Positions 1-9,146 of a DNA stretch of 64,000 nt are shown in pieces (position 1 is the first letter of the stretch; each line of letters opens with the position of its first letter). This DNA is from CAYMSF01 sp964392985. GTDB taxonomy: Bacteria; Verrucomicrobiota; Lentisphaeria; Victivallales; Victivallaceae. The stretch covers positions 1-64,000 of the forward strand of contig CAYMSF010000007.1 in NCBI GenBank assembly GCA_964392985.1, written 5' to 3'. The position numbers were made by a program, and so were the translations under genes. The notes under the pieces are model-generated. The model had not been told where the DNA came from. It was given only the letters and a program-made list of their open reading frames with translations, and did no database searches.

Positions 1-148
1 ATTCCCCAATGCCTGTTAATTTAGCCAGTTCTAATTAATAGTCAATAAGTTCAATTGACCATTATTTAACTTTTTTAAATTTTCGGTTTGCGTTTTGACC
101 AGTTCGCTAGAGAGATAATCCATATTGGGAAATTCATACATAATCAGC

Positions 149-195
149 CGAATTTGATTGTAAAACATACGGTTAAATCAATTTTTAGTCTGGCT
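149..195. repeat. Left part of a split family B intergenic repeat
   Basis: The stretch around 149-192 (attgtaaaacatacggttaa, then atcaatttttag) matches the part of family B seen at about 8900-8935 and 15260-15300, which there runs straight into 'tcggcaacaatt'. Here the continuation is found only at 881-946, on the far side of the lipoprotein gene. The rest of 1-256 shows nothing I can identify. Confidence 0.5.
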
Positions 196-256
196 ATGGT
201 TAAGATTTTATCTCAGGCTCATTGGACGGTTTTGTCTCGGCAGCCCAATATATAAA

Positions 257-856
257 TTAAGGCTTAAGCCAACGACCGTCATTCCCTTTAATATATTTTC
301 CATCTTTTTTCCATCCATCAACAATTTCCAACCATCGCTTTGCCAAAGAGTCGGATGATTTTTGAATATCTTGCCTGATTGATTCCGGACAGTTAGGATT
401 AGTGGCGAACCAGACAAGTCCAGGCTTTCGTTTATTATGCAGTTCAAGAAGCAATTCTTCTGGAACTGAGGGATTCCCTGCCAGTTTACAATATACGGTA
501 TGAGAGGAATCTTGCATGAGTGTCAGCATTTGAGATCTTGTCAGATTTTTATTACAGGCAGTTCCTGACCTCGCAAAATCATTATTGTCATTCATAAACA
601 AATCGATTTCATCAGGTTTAAGATACGGGTTGCTTGCAACTAGAAAGCGAACATCAGCACTATCACATTTACTAAACGCAATCACTGATTTATGTTCGAG
701 TTGGTTTTGATTTATAACGGCCTTGATTATTTCATCTGAATAACCATGACTTTGCAAAAATTCGCTCCCATATTTTTTAGGAAATGCTGGACCAGCAATA
801 TTGCAACCGGTTGTTAGTAAAAGCAGTACGGATAGATAAAATATAGATATTTTCAT
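257..856 (-). CDS. Lipoprotein with leucine-rich-repeat-variant (LRV)-like repeats
   Basis: A 199-residue protein starting MKISIFYLSVLLLLTTGC, a hydrophobic leader ending in a lipobox (L-T-T-G-C), so it should be lipid-anchored and exported. The mature part carries imperfect repeats of about 25-35 residues around the pattern V-R-F-L-V-A-S-N-P / Y-C-K-L-A-G-N-P / V-W-F-A-T-N-P, followed by a Pro-Glu-rich helix start. This resembles LRV repeats, helical scaffolds for protein binding. The chosen ATG at 856 places the charged n-region directly before the hydrophobic core; upstream TTG/ATG codons at 895 and 886 would add an unlikely extension and lie in repeat DNA. The ribosome binding site is weak. 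Function is unknown. The gene sits between two halves of a dispersed repeat, so it may be an insertion. Confidence 0.65.
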   Translation of the reverse strand: MKISIFYLSVLLLLTTGCNIAGPAFPKKYGSEFLQSHGYSDEIIKAVINQNQLEHKSVIAFSKCDSADVRFLVASNPYLKPDEIDLFMNDNNDFARSGTACNKNLTRSQMLTLMQDSSHTVYCKLAGNPSVPEELLLELHNKRKPGLVWFATNPNCPESIRQDIQKSSDSLAKRWLEIVDGWKKDGKYIKGNDGRWLKP

Positions 857-880
857 TTTTTTTATTCTTAACGATTGCAG

Positions 881-946
881 TTTCATCGGCAACAATTACT
901 TCGCTTCAATATGCTTTGCTTTCACTGGAAATGCAAGTTAATATCT
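881..946. repeat. Right part of a split family B intergenic repeat
   Basis: The segment from 'tttcatcggcaacaattact' to 'gcaagttaat' matches 8938-9000 and 15308-15368 with scattered substitutions (for example ttcaatatgctttgctttca versus ttcaatatgcctcgcgttca). It is the natural continuation of the segment at 149-192. Confidence 0.6.
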
Positions 947-955
947 ACCAGTATT

Positions 956-3010
956 TTATTGGTCGGACACTGATATGCGCAGTCCTCCGTGGCCATCGGG
1001 TATCATCAATATATTATCCTGAAAAACCGGAATATCCGGATTGCCCGGCGTATACGTTTTTTCAATCAGCTTCGGATGAGCAATATCGGTGATATCAACT
1101 GCCTTGACTGCTTTCCAAGCGCCAACAGATGACATAAGCATGTTGCCCTTAACCGCAATTTTGCCATTCATCGGTTCGACGCCAGAAATTTTAAATACCG
1201 GCAGTGATTTCAGCGGACGTTTATCCGCCGGTGTTGTCAGTGAGTATCCGTTGGCATGACTCACCACCAATTCCCCGCCGCGCACGGCAGTGCCGGTGAT
1301 GACATTACCTGCCACCGCCTTCATATCAGAGATGCGGCTGGGCATGTCCCCGCCGAGATCATACCATACCGGTCCACCCATGTGCCAGTACACGGAGGCA
1401 TATCGTCCGTCAACCAGCGCGGAAGTAATGCATTTCCCGTAAAATATTCCAGGGCCACGGTCACTTAACACGCACACCGGCTTTGCCGGGTTTTTCACAT
1501 TGATTATCTCAAAAAGATAAGTGCCGTTTTCAATAAGGACATAAGGTTTTCCCTGTATCGCGACAACCTGCTGCACTGAACATTTCTCCGGACGGTAACG
1601 CCCGGCAAAAACCGGCTTATTATCCGCTCCGATATGCCATATAGACAAACCGCCGGTAGCCTCAGCAGCATACAACATCCCGTCAGCAACGGCAATATCC
1701 AGCACAAAATCATCCGTCGGAATAATATGCCTGACTTTAACGGGATTAAGGTCGATGATGTGTATTCCGCCGTTTCCAGTCGCAACCGCGGCAACCGAAT
1801 CACTCGTCAACGCTGCCGCATGTACCTGCCCTTCAGGACGATATATCTTCCATTTCTTGTCGGAGATTATCGTTTCCTGATTAGAAGCAGTAAGCACAAT
1901 CGGGGTATCATCTTCATGCATAATCCGTTTTACTTCCGGCGCATCAACAATATACAAACCGGAAAAATATCCAGCCACATAAAGAACGCCGTCTCCAATA
2001 GCAACGGAACCCGCCGCATCAACAGACCCTTTTTCTTCGATATATGGCAGTACTGCCTGTCCTTTAACTACAGGATGCGTCTTGTCAGCGATATCAATCA
2101 GGAAAACTCCATTATATACATCACTGACGGCGGCATATTTGCCTGACACATCAACTCCCCACATATCCGGATAACCGTTATAGAATGCAGGAAAATCGAC
2201 TCGCGACAACCGTTGCGGTTTTGCCGGGTTCTTTACATCAAAAATCTCCAGACCGTGCCCTGTCCCGTGTCCTTTGTCTTCAGCGCACGGGGATGCATAA
2301 TGGATCTTTTTAAATTCCGGTGCATTATGCCCGGTCGCCGCATACGCGAAACCGGCCCTGACCTGGACGCCATCGCCGTAACCGCCAAGCGGAGTTGCAC
2401 TCTTCACCAGCGGAGAATCCGGCTTATGGATATCAACAGTAATCAGTTCGCGGTCCGCCCATGCTCCGGCGTATAAACAACCGTTATGAATATCGACTGA
2501 CTGCACCTCTTTCATTGGTATCACCGTTGATATGTACCGTGGATGTTGCATATCTGACACATTGATGAGCTCCACCCCGTGAAAACGCGAGGCGACTGCA
2601 ACCAATGGCAGCGACACTGCAAGACCGGTGGCTTTTTCCAGCGTATCGTAATGATAAATGATGCGCGGACTGGCAGGGTCTTTTATGTCAACGATATAAA
2701 GCCCGTCTTCCCGCGAAACTATAAAAGCCGTATTGTCGGCAATTTCAAGCTGCCGCGTACTGCCGAGTCCTGATAAGCTGCCAAGTGCACGGGGATTTTT
2801 AGCATCGGTGATATCATAAATTCGCAGCACCCCGGCGCCGATGGTATAAAGCCGGTTTGCGTTAACGGCAACGTCTATACAAGGTTCCTTCATCACCGGA
2901 CCGCTGATTTTCAGCTTATTATATGTGCCGGACTCAATTTTATCAATTGAATAAGCTTTTGTCAACAGACAAAGCGTGGCAAGAATCAGTAACAAATACT
3001 TGTAATACAT
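956..3010 (-). CDS. Secreted LVIVD-repeat beta-propeller protein
   Basis: A 684-residue protein with a Sec signal peptide (MYYKYLLLILATLCLLTKAYS) followed by many LVIVD-type repeats: VLRIYDITDAKNPR, GLYIVDIKDPASPR, GVELINVSDMQHPR, LITVDIHKPDSP, LEIFDVKNPAKPQR, GVFLIDIADKTHP, GLYIVDAPEVKR, GIHIIDLNPVK, FEIINVKNPAKP and VKAVDITDIAHPK. LVIVD repeats form blades of beta-propellers and are common on exported proteins; no catalytic signature is visible. I chose ATG 3010 because it begins the signal peptide and lies 13 bp after the stop of the upstream FAD gene; the longer form (from 3070) would overlap that gene. The two genes look co-transcribed. The ligand or partner is unknown. Confidence 0.8.
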   Translation of the reverse strand: MYYKYLLLILATLCLLTKAYSIDKIESGTYNKLKISGPVMKEPCIDVAVNANRLYTIGAGVLRIYDITDAKNPRALGSLSGLGSTRQLEIADNTAFIVSREDGLYIVDIKDPASPRIIYHYDTLEKATGLAVSLPLVAVASRFHGVELINVSDMQHPRYISTVIPMKEVQSVDIHNGCLYAGAWADRELITVDIHKPDSPLVKSATPLGGYGDGVQVRAGFAYAATGHNAPEFKKIHYASPCAEDKGHGTGHGLEIFDVKNPAKPQRLSRVDFPAFYNGYPDMWGVDVSGKYAAVSDVYNGVFLIDIADKTHPVVKGQAVLPYIEEKGSVDAAGSVAIGDGVLYVAGYFSGLYIVDAPEVKRIMHEDDTPIVLTASNQETIISDKKWKIYRPEGQVHAAALTSDSVAAVATGNGGIHIIDLNPVKVRHIIPTDDFVLDIAVADGMLYAAEATGGLSIWHIGADNKPVFAGRYRPEKCSVQQVVAIQGKPYVLIENGTYLFEIINVKNPAKPVCVLSDRGPGIFYGKCITSALVDGRYASVYWHMGGPVWYDLGGDMPSRISDMKAVAGNVITGTAVRGGELVVSHANGYSLTTPADKRPLKSLPVFKISGVEPMNGKIAVKGNMLMSSVGAWKAVKAVDITDIAHPKLIEKTYTPGNPDIPVFQDNILMIPDGHGGLRISVSDQ

Positions 3011-3023
3011 AATTGACTTGTTG

Positions 3024-5987
3024 TTAAAATAAGTACCTTTTGAAAGCATTACGCACAAATGCACGTTCATCAGTAAAATAAATTTTTATACCCTGCTGTG
3101 GTTTTAAACCAATAGATTGCCTTGCCGCTGCCACAACAAGGTGAAGCTGCCAGGCATGGTCTTCACAATTACTACTCCATCCACATTCAGTCACTTTATC
3201 CCCACTGTTCAATTCTTCCCCGCTGACTTTATTTCCGGCTCGAGTAAGCAGCCACCCACGAATGATCTTTGCCAGGCGCCGTTGCGGAGAAACATATCGC
3301 CCCGGCATTTGACCCTCAAGCAGATTATCCAGAATCGCCATGGCATTGTCAGTGTTTCTGATGTAACCGCGTTTGGCCAGACGCAGAATTGTGATAGCAA
3401 TTGCGGTACGAATATTGAACGGAAGATTTTTTTCTCTTGACATGAACGCAAGCGTATCCAGGCAGCGTTCTGTTCCGCATATTCTCAGCAGCGAAATTGC
3501 CACCACCCAATTAAATTGATACCAATGGTTGCTTTCCGGACGCAATCCTCTGCCATTTACTCCAATACCATCTTCTGCCGGGAATCCATCCTCAAAACTT
3601 TCAACCGCCTTAATCAAACGGGATTCGGCCCGTTCATCGCCCCACATCGCCATAACTCCGGCGGCAAGCCAACTTGCTGCCGCAGAACTTGAGTTTAAAA
3701 GTTCCTCAACGCGATTTTGCGTGATTTTGCGTTCGCGGTAAACATGCCAAATCTTTGCCGAGGCAATTCCCTGTTCCATGTCCTCCAGTCCTTTGCGAAC
3801 ATCAACAACACCTGACGGTAATCCATAGACATGAGCAAAAACGTCATCATCTTCCCAGCGAAACTCCGATGAACGTGAAGTTTTGTCCACACTAGTTGCT
3901 CCGCTTTTTGACAATCTTTCGCTCAAAGTATCGAATGATATCTGCCTTGAATCAACGCCTTTGCCGGCGACTAATGCGGCTGCAATTCCGCAAACTTCTC
4001 CAATTCGCTGCATATCACGCTGCATCCGCACCGGAAATTGAGCATCATGAGTACGCCCTGCAGCTCTGCTACCGATAAATAGATTTTTCAGCCCTTCAGG
4101 CAACAGCATACGATAAGAAATTTCGCAGGCGCTTTTTGCAAAGCCGCAACGGGTAAACCATACCCAGAACAAGCCTTCATCGCTTTCAAATTCGTAATCT
4201 GCAATATGACTGTCATAATGTCCGGCACTGAACCCGATACAATCGTCAAACCGGCGGCGTTCCACAAAATCACCCAGTTCCAGCATTAAATCACACTTTA
4301 TTTGCCGCGATTGTCTGAGTCCAAGTGACGGTGCCAGATAAACCGGCCGGTTATTACTGCTGAAAACAGGATGAGAATATTGACATATTCCCCGAAGCCT
4401 TGCCCGGGTCATATCCTCAGGGTCAGCAGGGTCACACCAACCGGCATCATAATTTACCAGTTCCATACGTCTTAAACCATCAGAATTGTCTCGAACCATT
4501 CCGGACGACTGGCTGTAGGCATGCGGCAAACCGTCAGTTGTCCTGCCCAATTCGAATTTTGCACCGGCAAAAACAGCTAAATCTCCGTCACCGGTTCCAT
4601 CCACCCATGCTTTTGCCTCTAACTTCACGGGACCCAACGGTGTAGCCAACATCACAGACTTGATTATGCCGTTATCATGCGCCACTTCATAAATCAGTGA
4701 TTCACCTAGAAAAGATATGCCTTCCTCTTTGAACATCTTTGCAAGAATAATTTTTTTCGCTTCCGGGTGAAATCCCACCACCTGACTTCTTTCTCCCAAA
4801 AGATGATGCACTGATTGTACACGCTGATCCAGTTCGTCCTGCAATCCACCCGGAGCACCGTAATAATAAACATGAATACCACCGCCGGTCCCAATGCCAC
4901 CGGGAAAGGATTGCAAATCAAAACATACCACGGAACAATTTTGCCGTGCCGCCGCCAGGGCGGCCAAGGTACCGCCAGTCCCTACTCCCGCCACGACGAC
5001 ATCAGCTTTTATCAACTGTGCAGGCTTAATTTCAGGAAATTTTCCTGCCATTACATTTTTTACAATAGCAACTGGACATTCTTTCAAAAACTTTACTGCC
5101 TGAAGACCAAGTTCAAATCTATCTGCAATCGTTGTGGAAGGTTGCAAAGACAATCCGGGACAGGCAATAGCAAGGTTGGCAGGACGGCCAGAATTGTCTT
5201 TAACCTCTCCATATCCATATTCGGCCAATGGCTCAATACTGCAGTGAGTTAAAATAGCATTTTTGAACAACTCTGGAGCAACCTTCCGCACATATTCCAG
5301 AACCGTCAGATAAATCGAACTGACTTGCTGCATTGAACCAGGGGTGACTATTTGAAGACAGCGTTCGCTGCTCCAAAGCGTCGGACGAAGACAAATTTCT
5401 ATCTTACCGTCTTCAATTATATGCGAAAAATTAATTGCTTCTTCAGGCCAGTCATTACTTTCAAAATAGGCAAATAAATTGAGTTTTTCCGGATTCTTTG
5501 TTGAAATATCCGGAGCCGACAACCGCATTAATAATCCGGTTTCTGAAGCATCAATCCATTGGTTCGCAAAAATACGTTTGGGTCCATCTTTAGTTGCCAG
5601 AACAACCGCAGTAATTAACTCATTTTCCTTTTCCAATGCGATTGGCATAACATAATACAGTACCGCCATTTCTGACTCAAGAATAGTATGAGTGGCGATT
5701 ACTTCTGCACAAGCGCCATCAACCATTCCGTCTCTGCCAGCACCTTTATTGCAAATAATGCTATGCCAGTCACGCCATTCGCCGGAAGTTGAACTTCCGC
5801 ATTCAAGAGCAAATGACCTTCCCGATTCCCACAGAACATCCCCACGGGTATCAATCAGTATAGCAGAATGGCCAGCCCGATGTAATGATGTTGCCGCGGC
5901 ATATCCGGCATACCCTGCCCCATATACGGCAACGTCAAAAACCTTATCAAAACACGAATACCATGGTTTTTTAACGGTATTTTCCAT
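3024..5987 (-). CDS. Double-domain FAD-dependent oxidoreductase (FAD_oxidored family)
   Basis: A 987-residue protein carrying two consecutive FAD-binding Rossmann folds: GAGYAGYAAATSLHRAGH at residues 23-40 and AGVGTGGTLAALAAARQ at 333-349. The second is followed by FPGGIGTGGG (361-370), typical of the FAD_oxidored family that is abundant in Planctomycetes and Lentisphaerae. The first half lacks that Gly-rich motif and looks degenerate. Residues from about 690 on have no FAD motif and show helical repeats with conserved RxxA spacing, possibly HEAT-like. There is no signal peptide, so it should be cytoplasmic. The substrate is unknown; relatives are thought to act on polyols or sugars. The LVIVD-propeller gene follows 13 bp downstream. 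A fusion of two family units in one chain is unusual. Confidence 0.8.
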   Translation of the reverse strand: MENTVKKPWYSCFDKVFDVAVYGAGYAGYAAATSLHRAGHSAILIDTRGDVLWESGRSFALECGSSTSGEWRDWHSIICNKGAGRDGMVDGACAEVIATHTILESEMAVLYYVMPIALEKENELITAVVLATKDGPKRIFANQWIDASETGLLMRLSAPDISTKNPEKLNLFAYFESNDWPEEAINFSHIIEDGKIEICLRPTLWSSERCLQIVTPGSMQQVSSIYLTVLEYVRKVAPELFKNAILTHCSIEPLAEYGYGEVKDNSGRPANLAIACPGLSLQPSTTIADRFELGLQAVKFLKECPVAIVKNVMAGKFPEIKPAQLIKADVVVAGVGTGGTLAALAAARQNCSVVCFDLQSFPGGIGTGGGIHVYYYGAPGGLQDELDQRVQSVHHLLGERSQVVGFHPEAKKIILAKMFKEEGISFLGESLIYEVAHDNGIIKSVMLATPLGPVKLEAKAWVDGTGDGDLAVFAGAKFELGRTTDGLPHAYSQSSGMVRDNSDGLRRMELVNYDAGWCDPADPEDMTRARLRGICQYSHPVFSSNNRPVYLAPSLGLRQSRQIKCDLMLELGDFVERRRFDDCIGFSAGHYDSHIADYEFESDEGLFWVWFTRCGFAKSACEISYRMLLPEGLKNLFIGSRAAGRTHDAQFPVRMQRDMQRIGEVCGIAAALVAGKGVDSRQISFDTLSERLSKSGATSVDKTSRSSEFRWEDDDVFAHVYGLPSGVVDVRKGLEDMEQGIASAKIWHVYRERKITQNRVEELLNSSSAAASWLAAGVMAMWGDERAESRLIKAVESFEDGFPAEDGIGVNGRGLRPESNHWYQFNWVVAISLLRICGTERCLDTLAFMSREKNLPFNIRTAIAITILRLAKRGYIRNTDNAMAILDNLLEGQMPGRYVSPQRRLAKIIRGWLLTRAGNKVSGEELNSGDKVTECGWSSNCEDHAWQLHLVVAAARQSIGLKPQQGIKIYFTDERAFVRNAFKRYLF

Positions 5988-6290
5988 CTGATGCCTTAAT
6001 CAAAAAAATTAAACTTTGTTCAAACAATTACTTTGATTCAATATGCCTCGCGTTCACGGGAAATACAAATTAATAATGTCTCAAATTTTCACCGCTAACC
6101 TGCACTGACAAAACACTGACTGGAACTTGTTTCAGGATATTTTTTCGGTAATTAAGGTAATTAATAACATTTTCTGCTGTGAATAATTTTTACCGGTCAG
6201 GTAAAATAAATTCACAGCATGGTTGGTTAGTGTTAGTTAGTGGCGCGTTACTTTTCCGTATATTCCCGGGTTAAACAGTTATTTTATAAC
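5988..6290. repeat. Family B dispersed intergenic repeat, copy with palindrome
   Basis: From about 6023 this region matches 15309-15545 almost base for base: ttcaatatgcctcgcgttca, aataatgtctcaaattttca, gctaacctgcactgacaaaa, ggtaattaaggtaattaata. It ends in the GCTGTGAAT palindrome and 'ggttggttagtgtt'. It lies between the divergently transcribed FAD oxidoreductase and mtaB genes. No reading frame is conserved between copies. Confidence 0.8.
6176..6218. repeat. Imperfect palindrome of family B
   Basis: The arms are GCTGTGAAT...TTTTACC and GGTAAAA...ATTCACAGC around 'ggtca'. The same hairpin recurs at 15470-15512, where it is perfect over 18 bp, and at 18871-18912. It could be a transcript hairpin or the terminus of a mobile element. 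Confidence 0.75.
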
Positions 6291-6487
6291 CATTATTCAT
6301 ATCACAAGTATGATAATAAAGAGCAACTAAGGTATTTTTTTGAAATGATAATATATAGCAAGTTAATGCTATTATAAGGTAAGATTATATTTTTTTAAGA
6401 GGTAATATATAGCAATATAAGCGTTGCATTTTATTGATATAAATTGCATCCGCTCGGAAATAAACAATAATATTCAGGAGGTAAAAA
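6291..6487 (+). promoter_or_regulatory. AT-rich leader of mtaB with direct repeats and strong ribosome binding site
   Basis: This AT-rich stretch holds the direct repeat 'aatatatagcaa' at about 6350 and 6406, spaced roughly 56 bp, which could be regulator half-sites. It ends with 'aggaggt' 6 bases before the mtaB ATG, the strongest ribosome binding site in this part of the window. I see no cobalamin riboswitch. Confidence 0.4.
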
Positions 6488-7867
6488 ATGAAGTTTAAAG
6501 AGCTCGCAATCAACAATCCCGATGATTTAATCTTTGGGAAAGCTCCTAATCCGGTCAGTTCTGGCAGGGGTTTGGTATTTGGCAATGGTATAGTTTATCC
6601 TGAGGTAAACTTTACCGTTCCAGTCGGCACCGTGATTAACCGTTCAACTTTGCCGAAGCTTGGCGCTGAATATGCAGATACGGCACGGGGGATTTTGCAG
6701 CGTGCGATTGAGCTTTCCTGCAACGGCTTAACTATTGAGTTTGAAACGCTACTGGAAATGACAATGGATCCGTTGATTGGCACTGAATTGACTGCCAGGA
6801 TGAATGATGTTTGTGAAGAATATTTTCAGAAATATGGTTTTAAAAGTGAAATTCGTTTGACTCCGAACGACAGTCGCGATTTCGACCGTCCACCCAAAAT
6901 GAGGACAAGCGCTCATCTAGAAAATATGTATAAACTGTTTAGCGATGGCGCTGCCGCCGGAGGCAACCTGCTCTCGATTGAGAGCACCGGTGGCAAGGAA
7001 ATTTGCGACGAAGCATTGATGATGTGTGATTTGCGCGGAGTAATTTTTTCGATGGCGGTGCTTGGCGTTCGCGATATGAAGATGCTGTGGCGCGAAATCG
7101 TAAAAATTGCTAATCGTAACGGACGCATTGCCGGCGGGGATACTGCCTGCGGTTTCGGCAATACCGCTATGGTACTGGCAGAAAAAAAATACATTCCGCA
7201 TACTTTCGCCGCTATCGTCAGAGTAGCAACCGTAGTCAGAAGTCTTATCGCGATTGAAGAAGGGGCGACCGGCCCTGATAAAGATTGCGGTTATGAAGGC
7301 GTTTATCTTAAAGCCATTGCCGGAATTCCTATCTCGATGGAAGGTAAAATTGCCGCCTGTGCGCACTTAAGTCCGGTAGGAAATGTCGCATCTGCCTGCG
7401 CCGACTTATGGAGCAATGAATCAATCCAAAACTTTAAACTGCTTGGCGGAATGGCACCAACTGTTTGCACCGAACAGCTTGAATACGACGCGCGTCTGAT
7501 GAATTTGGCTACCCGCAAAGGTAAAGCGGCGGCACTGCAGTATCGTAATCTTCTCGTCGAATCTGATGCATTGCTTGACCCGCAGGCGCTTATCCTCGCC
7601 CCGGAATCCGTCATCACCATCGCCAGAGAAATTGTCAAGGGAGACAATTACCTCGATGCGACACTGCGCGGTTGCAATAAGGCGATAGATGTAATTGAAA
7701 ATGCCGTAAGCAGTGGCGCTTTGAAACTTTCAGAGCGCGAATTCCAATGGCTTGGCACGATGCGCGAAGCTATTGCTTCAATCCCCGGCGATGAAAGCAA
7801 ATTTATTGACGAAATGTTGCCGACACTGGACAATACTAAGTTTATAGCTTCTGAATACGGTCTATAA
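6488..7867 (+). CDS. mtaB: Methanol:corrinoid protein methyltransferase MtaB
   Basis: A 459-residue protein of the length and layout of MtaB, the zinc enzyme that transfers the methyl group of methanol to the Co(I) corrinoid of MtaC. Family landmarks are NPDDLIFGKAPNPV near the start, LSIESTGGKE (162-171), GGDTACGFGNTAMVLAEKK (216-234), GPDKDCGYEG (262-271) and ISMEGKIAACAHLSPVGN. The residues expected to bind zinc are present: E165, C221 and C267, corresponding to Glu164, Cys220 and Cys269 of the Methanosarcina enzyme. A start at 6488 follows a perfect AGGAGG. A CobW-type GTPase gene begins 5 bp after the stop. Neither a corrinoid protein (MtaC) nor the MtaA methyltransferase is adjacent, so the partners must be elsewhere or the enzyme acts on a different methyl donor. 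Confidence 0.9.
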   Translation: MKFKELAINNPDDLIFGKAPNPVSSGRGLVFGNGIVYPEVNFTVPVGTVINRSTLPKLGAEYADTARGILQRAIELSCNGLTIEFETLLEMTMDPLIGTELTARMNDVCEEYFQKYGFKSEIRLTPNDSRDFDRPPKMRTSAHLENMYKLFSDGAAAGGNLLSIESTGGKEICDEALMMCDLRGVIFSMAVLGVRDMKMLWREIVKIANRNGRIAGGDTACGFGNTAMVLAEKKYIPHTFAAIVRVATVVRSLIAIEEGATGPDKDCGYEGVYLKAIAGIPISMEGKIAACAHLSPVGNVASACADLWSNESIQNFKLLGGMAPTVCTEQLEYDARLMNLATRKGKAAALQYRNLLVESDALLDPQALILAPESVITIAREIVKGDNYLDATLRGCNKAIDVIENAVSSGALKLSEREFQWLGTMREAIASIPGDESKFIDEMLPTLDNTKFIASEYGL

Positions 7868-7872
7868 CGATT

Positions 7873-8814
7873 ATGAAAATTTTCATCATCGCCGGGTTCC
7901 TCGGAGCCGGAAAAACCAGCTTGATTGGTTTTATCGCCAAACAATTTTCCGCGCGCGGGCAAAAAACGGCGGTGATCGAAAATGAATTTTCCGCTTCGGG
8001 CGTGGATTCAGATTATCTGACCAGTCAGGGAATATTTGTCCGTGAACTTGCCGCAGGCTGCATTTGCTGTCAGCTTAAGACTGATTTTATCACTGCACTG
8101 CTGTTGCTGGAAAAAGAATACGCGCCAGATATCGTACTGGTTGAACCCACTGGCGCTGCCGCTCCGGATGCTGTCAAAGAAACGCTTCGCAGCAATATTT
8201 TAACGCCACCGGTAACTGTTGCATTAGTTGATTTGCGCCGTTTTAAGAGCATTGGCAGCAACCAATATCCGTTCCTTGAACAAACTATTCGGGTAGCTGA
8301 TGTGATTATTTTGAATAAATCTGACCAGGTTACGCCGGATATAACTGTTGCAGTTACTGACGAAGTAAAAGCTTTAAATCCCTATGCGGAGTGTTTAGCA
8401 GTATCTATCCTGACTGGAGATAATCTCGATAAATTGCTTGCTATTCTCGACCGTGTCATCGGTTCAAACCGCAGATTTACCGGCGGCGAAGAAATCCAAA
8501 CGCTACCGGTTGCTGCATTTTACGAGTTTAAACTTGATGCAGCAGCGATTAATACCGTCGCCGAAAAAATGCAGCGCCTGGCGGAAAATTTGCGTCAATT
8601 CGGTTGTACCTTGCTTGGACACCTTAAGGTGGTAACGGCTGATGCAAACGGCAATACGCTGTTTGTTAGTTTAACCGGTTTTGACCAGCCGGCGGATATC
8701 TCAAAAAAAACTCAATATTCCGCATCAGGAGTACAAACATTCAAGCTAAACGCGGTTGTTTACGGCATTTCCAAACGGATGCTACTCGATGCCATCGCAG
8801 CAGTATTTCATTAA
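7873..8814 (+). CDS. CobW/G3E-family GTPase, putative metallochaperone
   Basis: A 313-residue G3E P-loop GTPase. Visible motifs are the Walker A GFLGAGKTS (8-16), GCICC (62-66, the metal-binding CxCC of CobW/Zng1 relatives), a switch-region VEPTGAA and the guanine-specificity motif NKSD. A C-terminal CobW_C-like domain occupies about 215-313. Family members insert or deliver metals (Zn, Co, Ni) to client proteins. The gene starts 5 bp after mtaB and is almost certainly translationally coupled to it, so delivery of zinc to MtaB or service to its corrinoid partner is a reasonable inference. Confidence 0.85.
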   Translation: MKIFIIAGFLGAGKTSLIGFIAKQFSARGQKTAVIENEFSASGVDSDYLTSQGIFVRELAAGCICCQLKTDFITALLLLEKEYAPDIVLVEPTGAAAPDAVKETLRSNILTPPVTVALVDLRRFKSIGSNQYPFLEQTIRVADVIILNKSDQVTPDITVAVTDEVKALNPYAECLAVSILTGDNLDKLLAILDRVIGSNRRFTGGEEIQTLPVAAFYEFKLDAAAINTVAEKMQRLAENLRQFGCTLLGHLKVVTADANGNTLFVSLTGFDQPADISKKTQYSASGVQTFKLNAVVYGISKRMLLDAIAAVFH

Positions 8815-8849
8815 CCGCTTTTTCTATTCTTGATTGGTGTAAACCCATC

Positions 8850-9094
8850 GGTGCCTGACCACATTTTCTTAAAAATCAATATATAATTAACCGGGTTTTA
8901 TTGTAAAAAATGCGGTTAAATCAAATTTTAGAGCCGGTTTCATCGGCAACAATTGCTTTGCTTCAATATGCCTCGCGTTCACGGGAAATACAAATTAATA
9001 ATGTCTCAAATTTTCACCGCTAACCTGCATTGACAAAACACTAACGGGAGCGTGTTCAGGATATTTTTTTGGTAATTATGGTAATTATTGCGCT
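8850..9094. repeat. Family B dispersed repeat, copy without palindrome
   Basis: It matches 15225-15455: 'ccacattttcttaaaaatca', 'atatataattaaccgggttt', 'tcggcaacaattgctttgct', 'aataatgtctcaaattttca'. The match stops after 'ggtaattatggtaatta', before the GCTGTGAAT palindrome found in the full copies. It occupies the space between two convergent genes. Confidence 0.75.
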
Positions 9095-9146
9095 AGTGGT
9101 CGGACGTAGACAACTTGTCCATATCCATAATGTCTATTAAGAATCA

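Noticed and set aside
1634..2146. Plus-strand frame opposite the LVIVD gene
   Set aside because: It lies antisense to a full-length repeat protein and has no known domain or ribosome binding site.
956..3070. Longer propeller ORF from 3070
   Set aside because: It would overlap the upstream FAD gene by 47 bp and precede the signal peptide with 20 residues that are not signal-like.
6291..6487. Cobalamin riboswitch ahead of mtaB
   Set aside because: No B12-box-like conserved core or stable multi-stem fold is visible; the region is simply AT-rich with a short direct repeat.
6488..7867. Trimethylamine methyltransferase MttB
   Set aside because: No pyrrolysine-position amber codon and the zinc-ligand pattern E/C/C of MtaB is intact.
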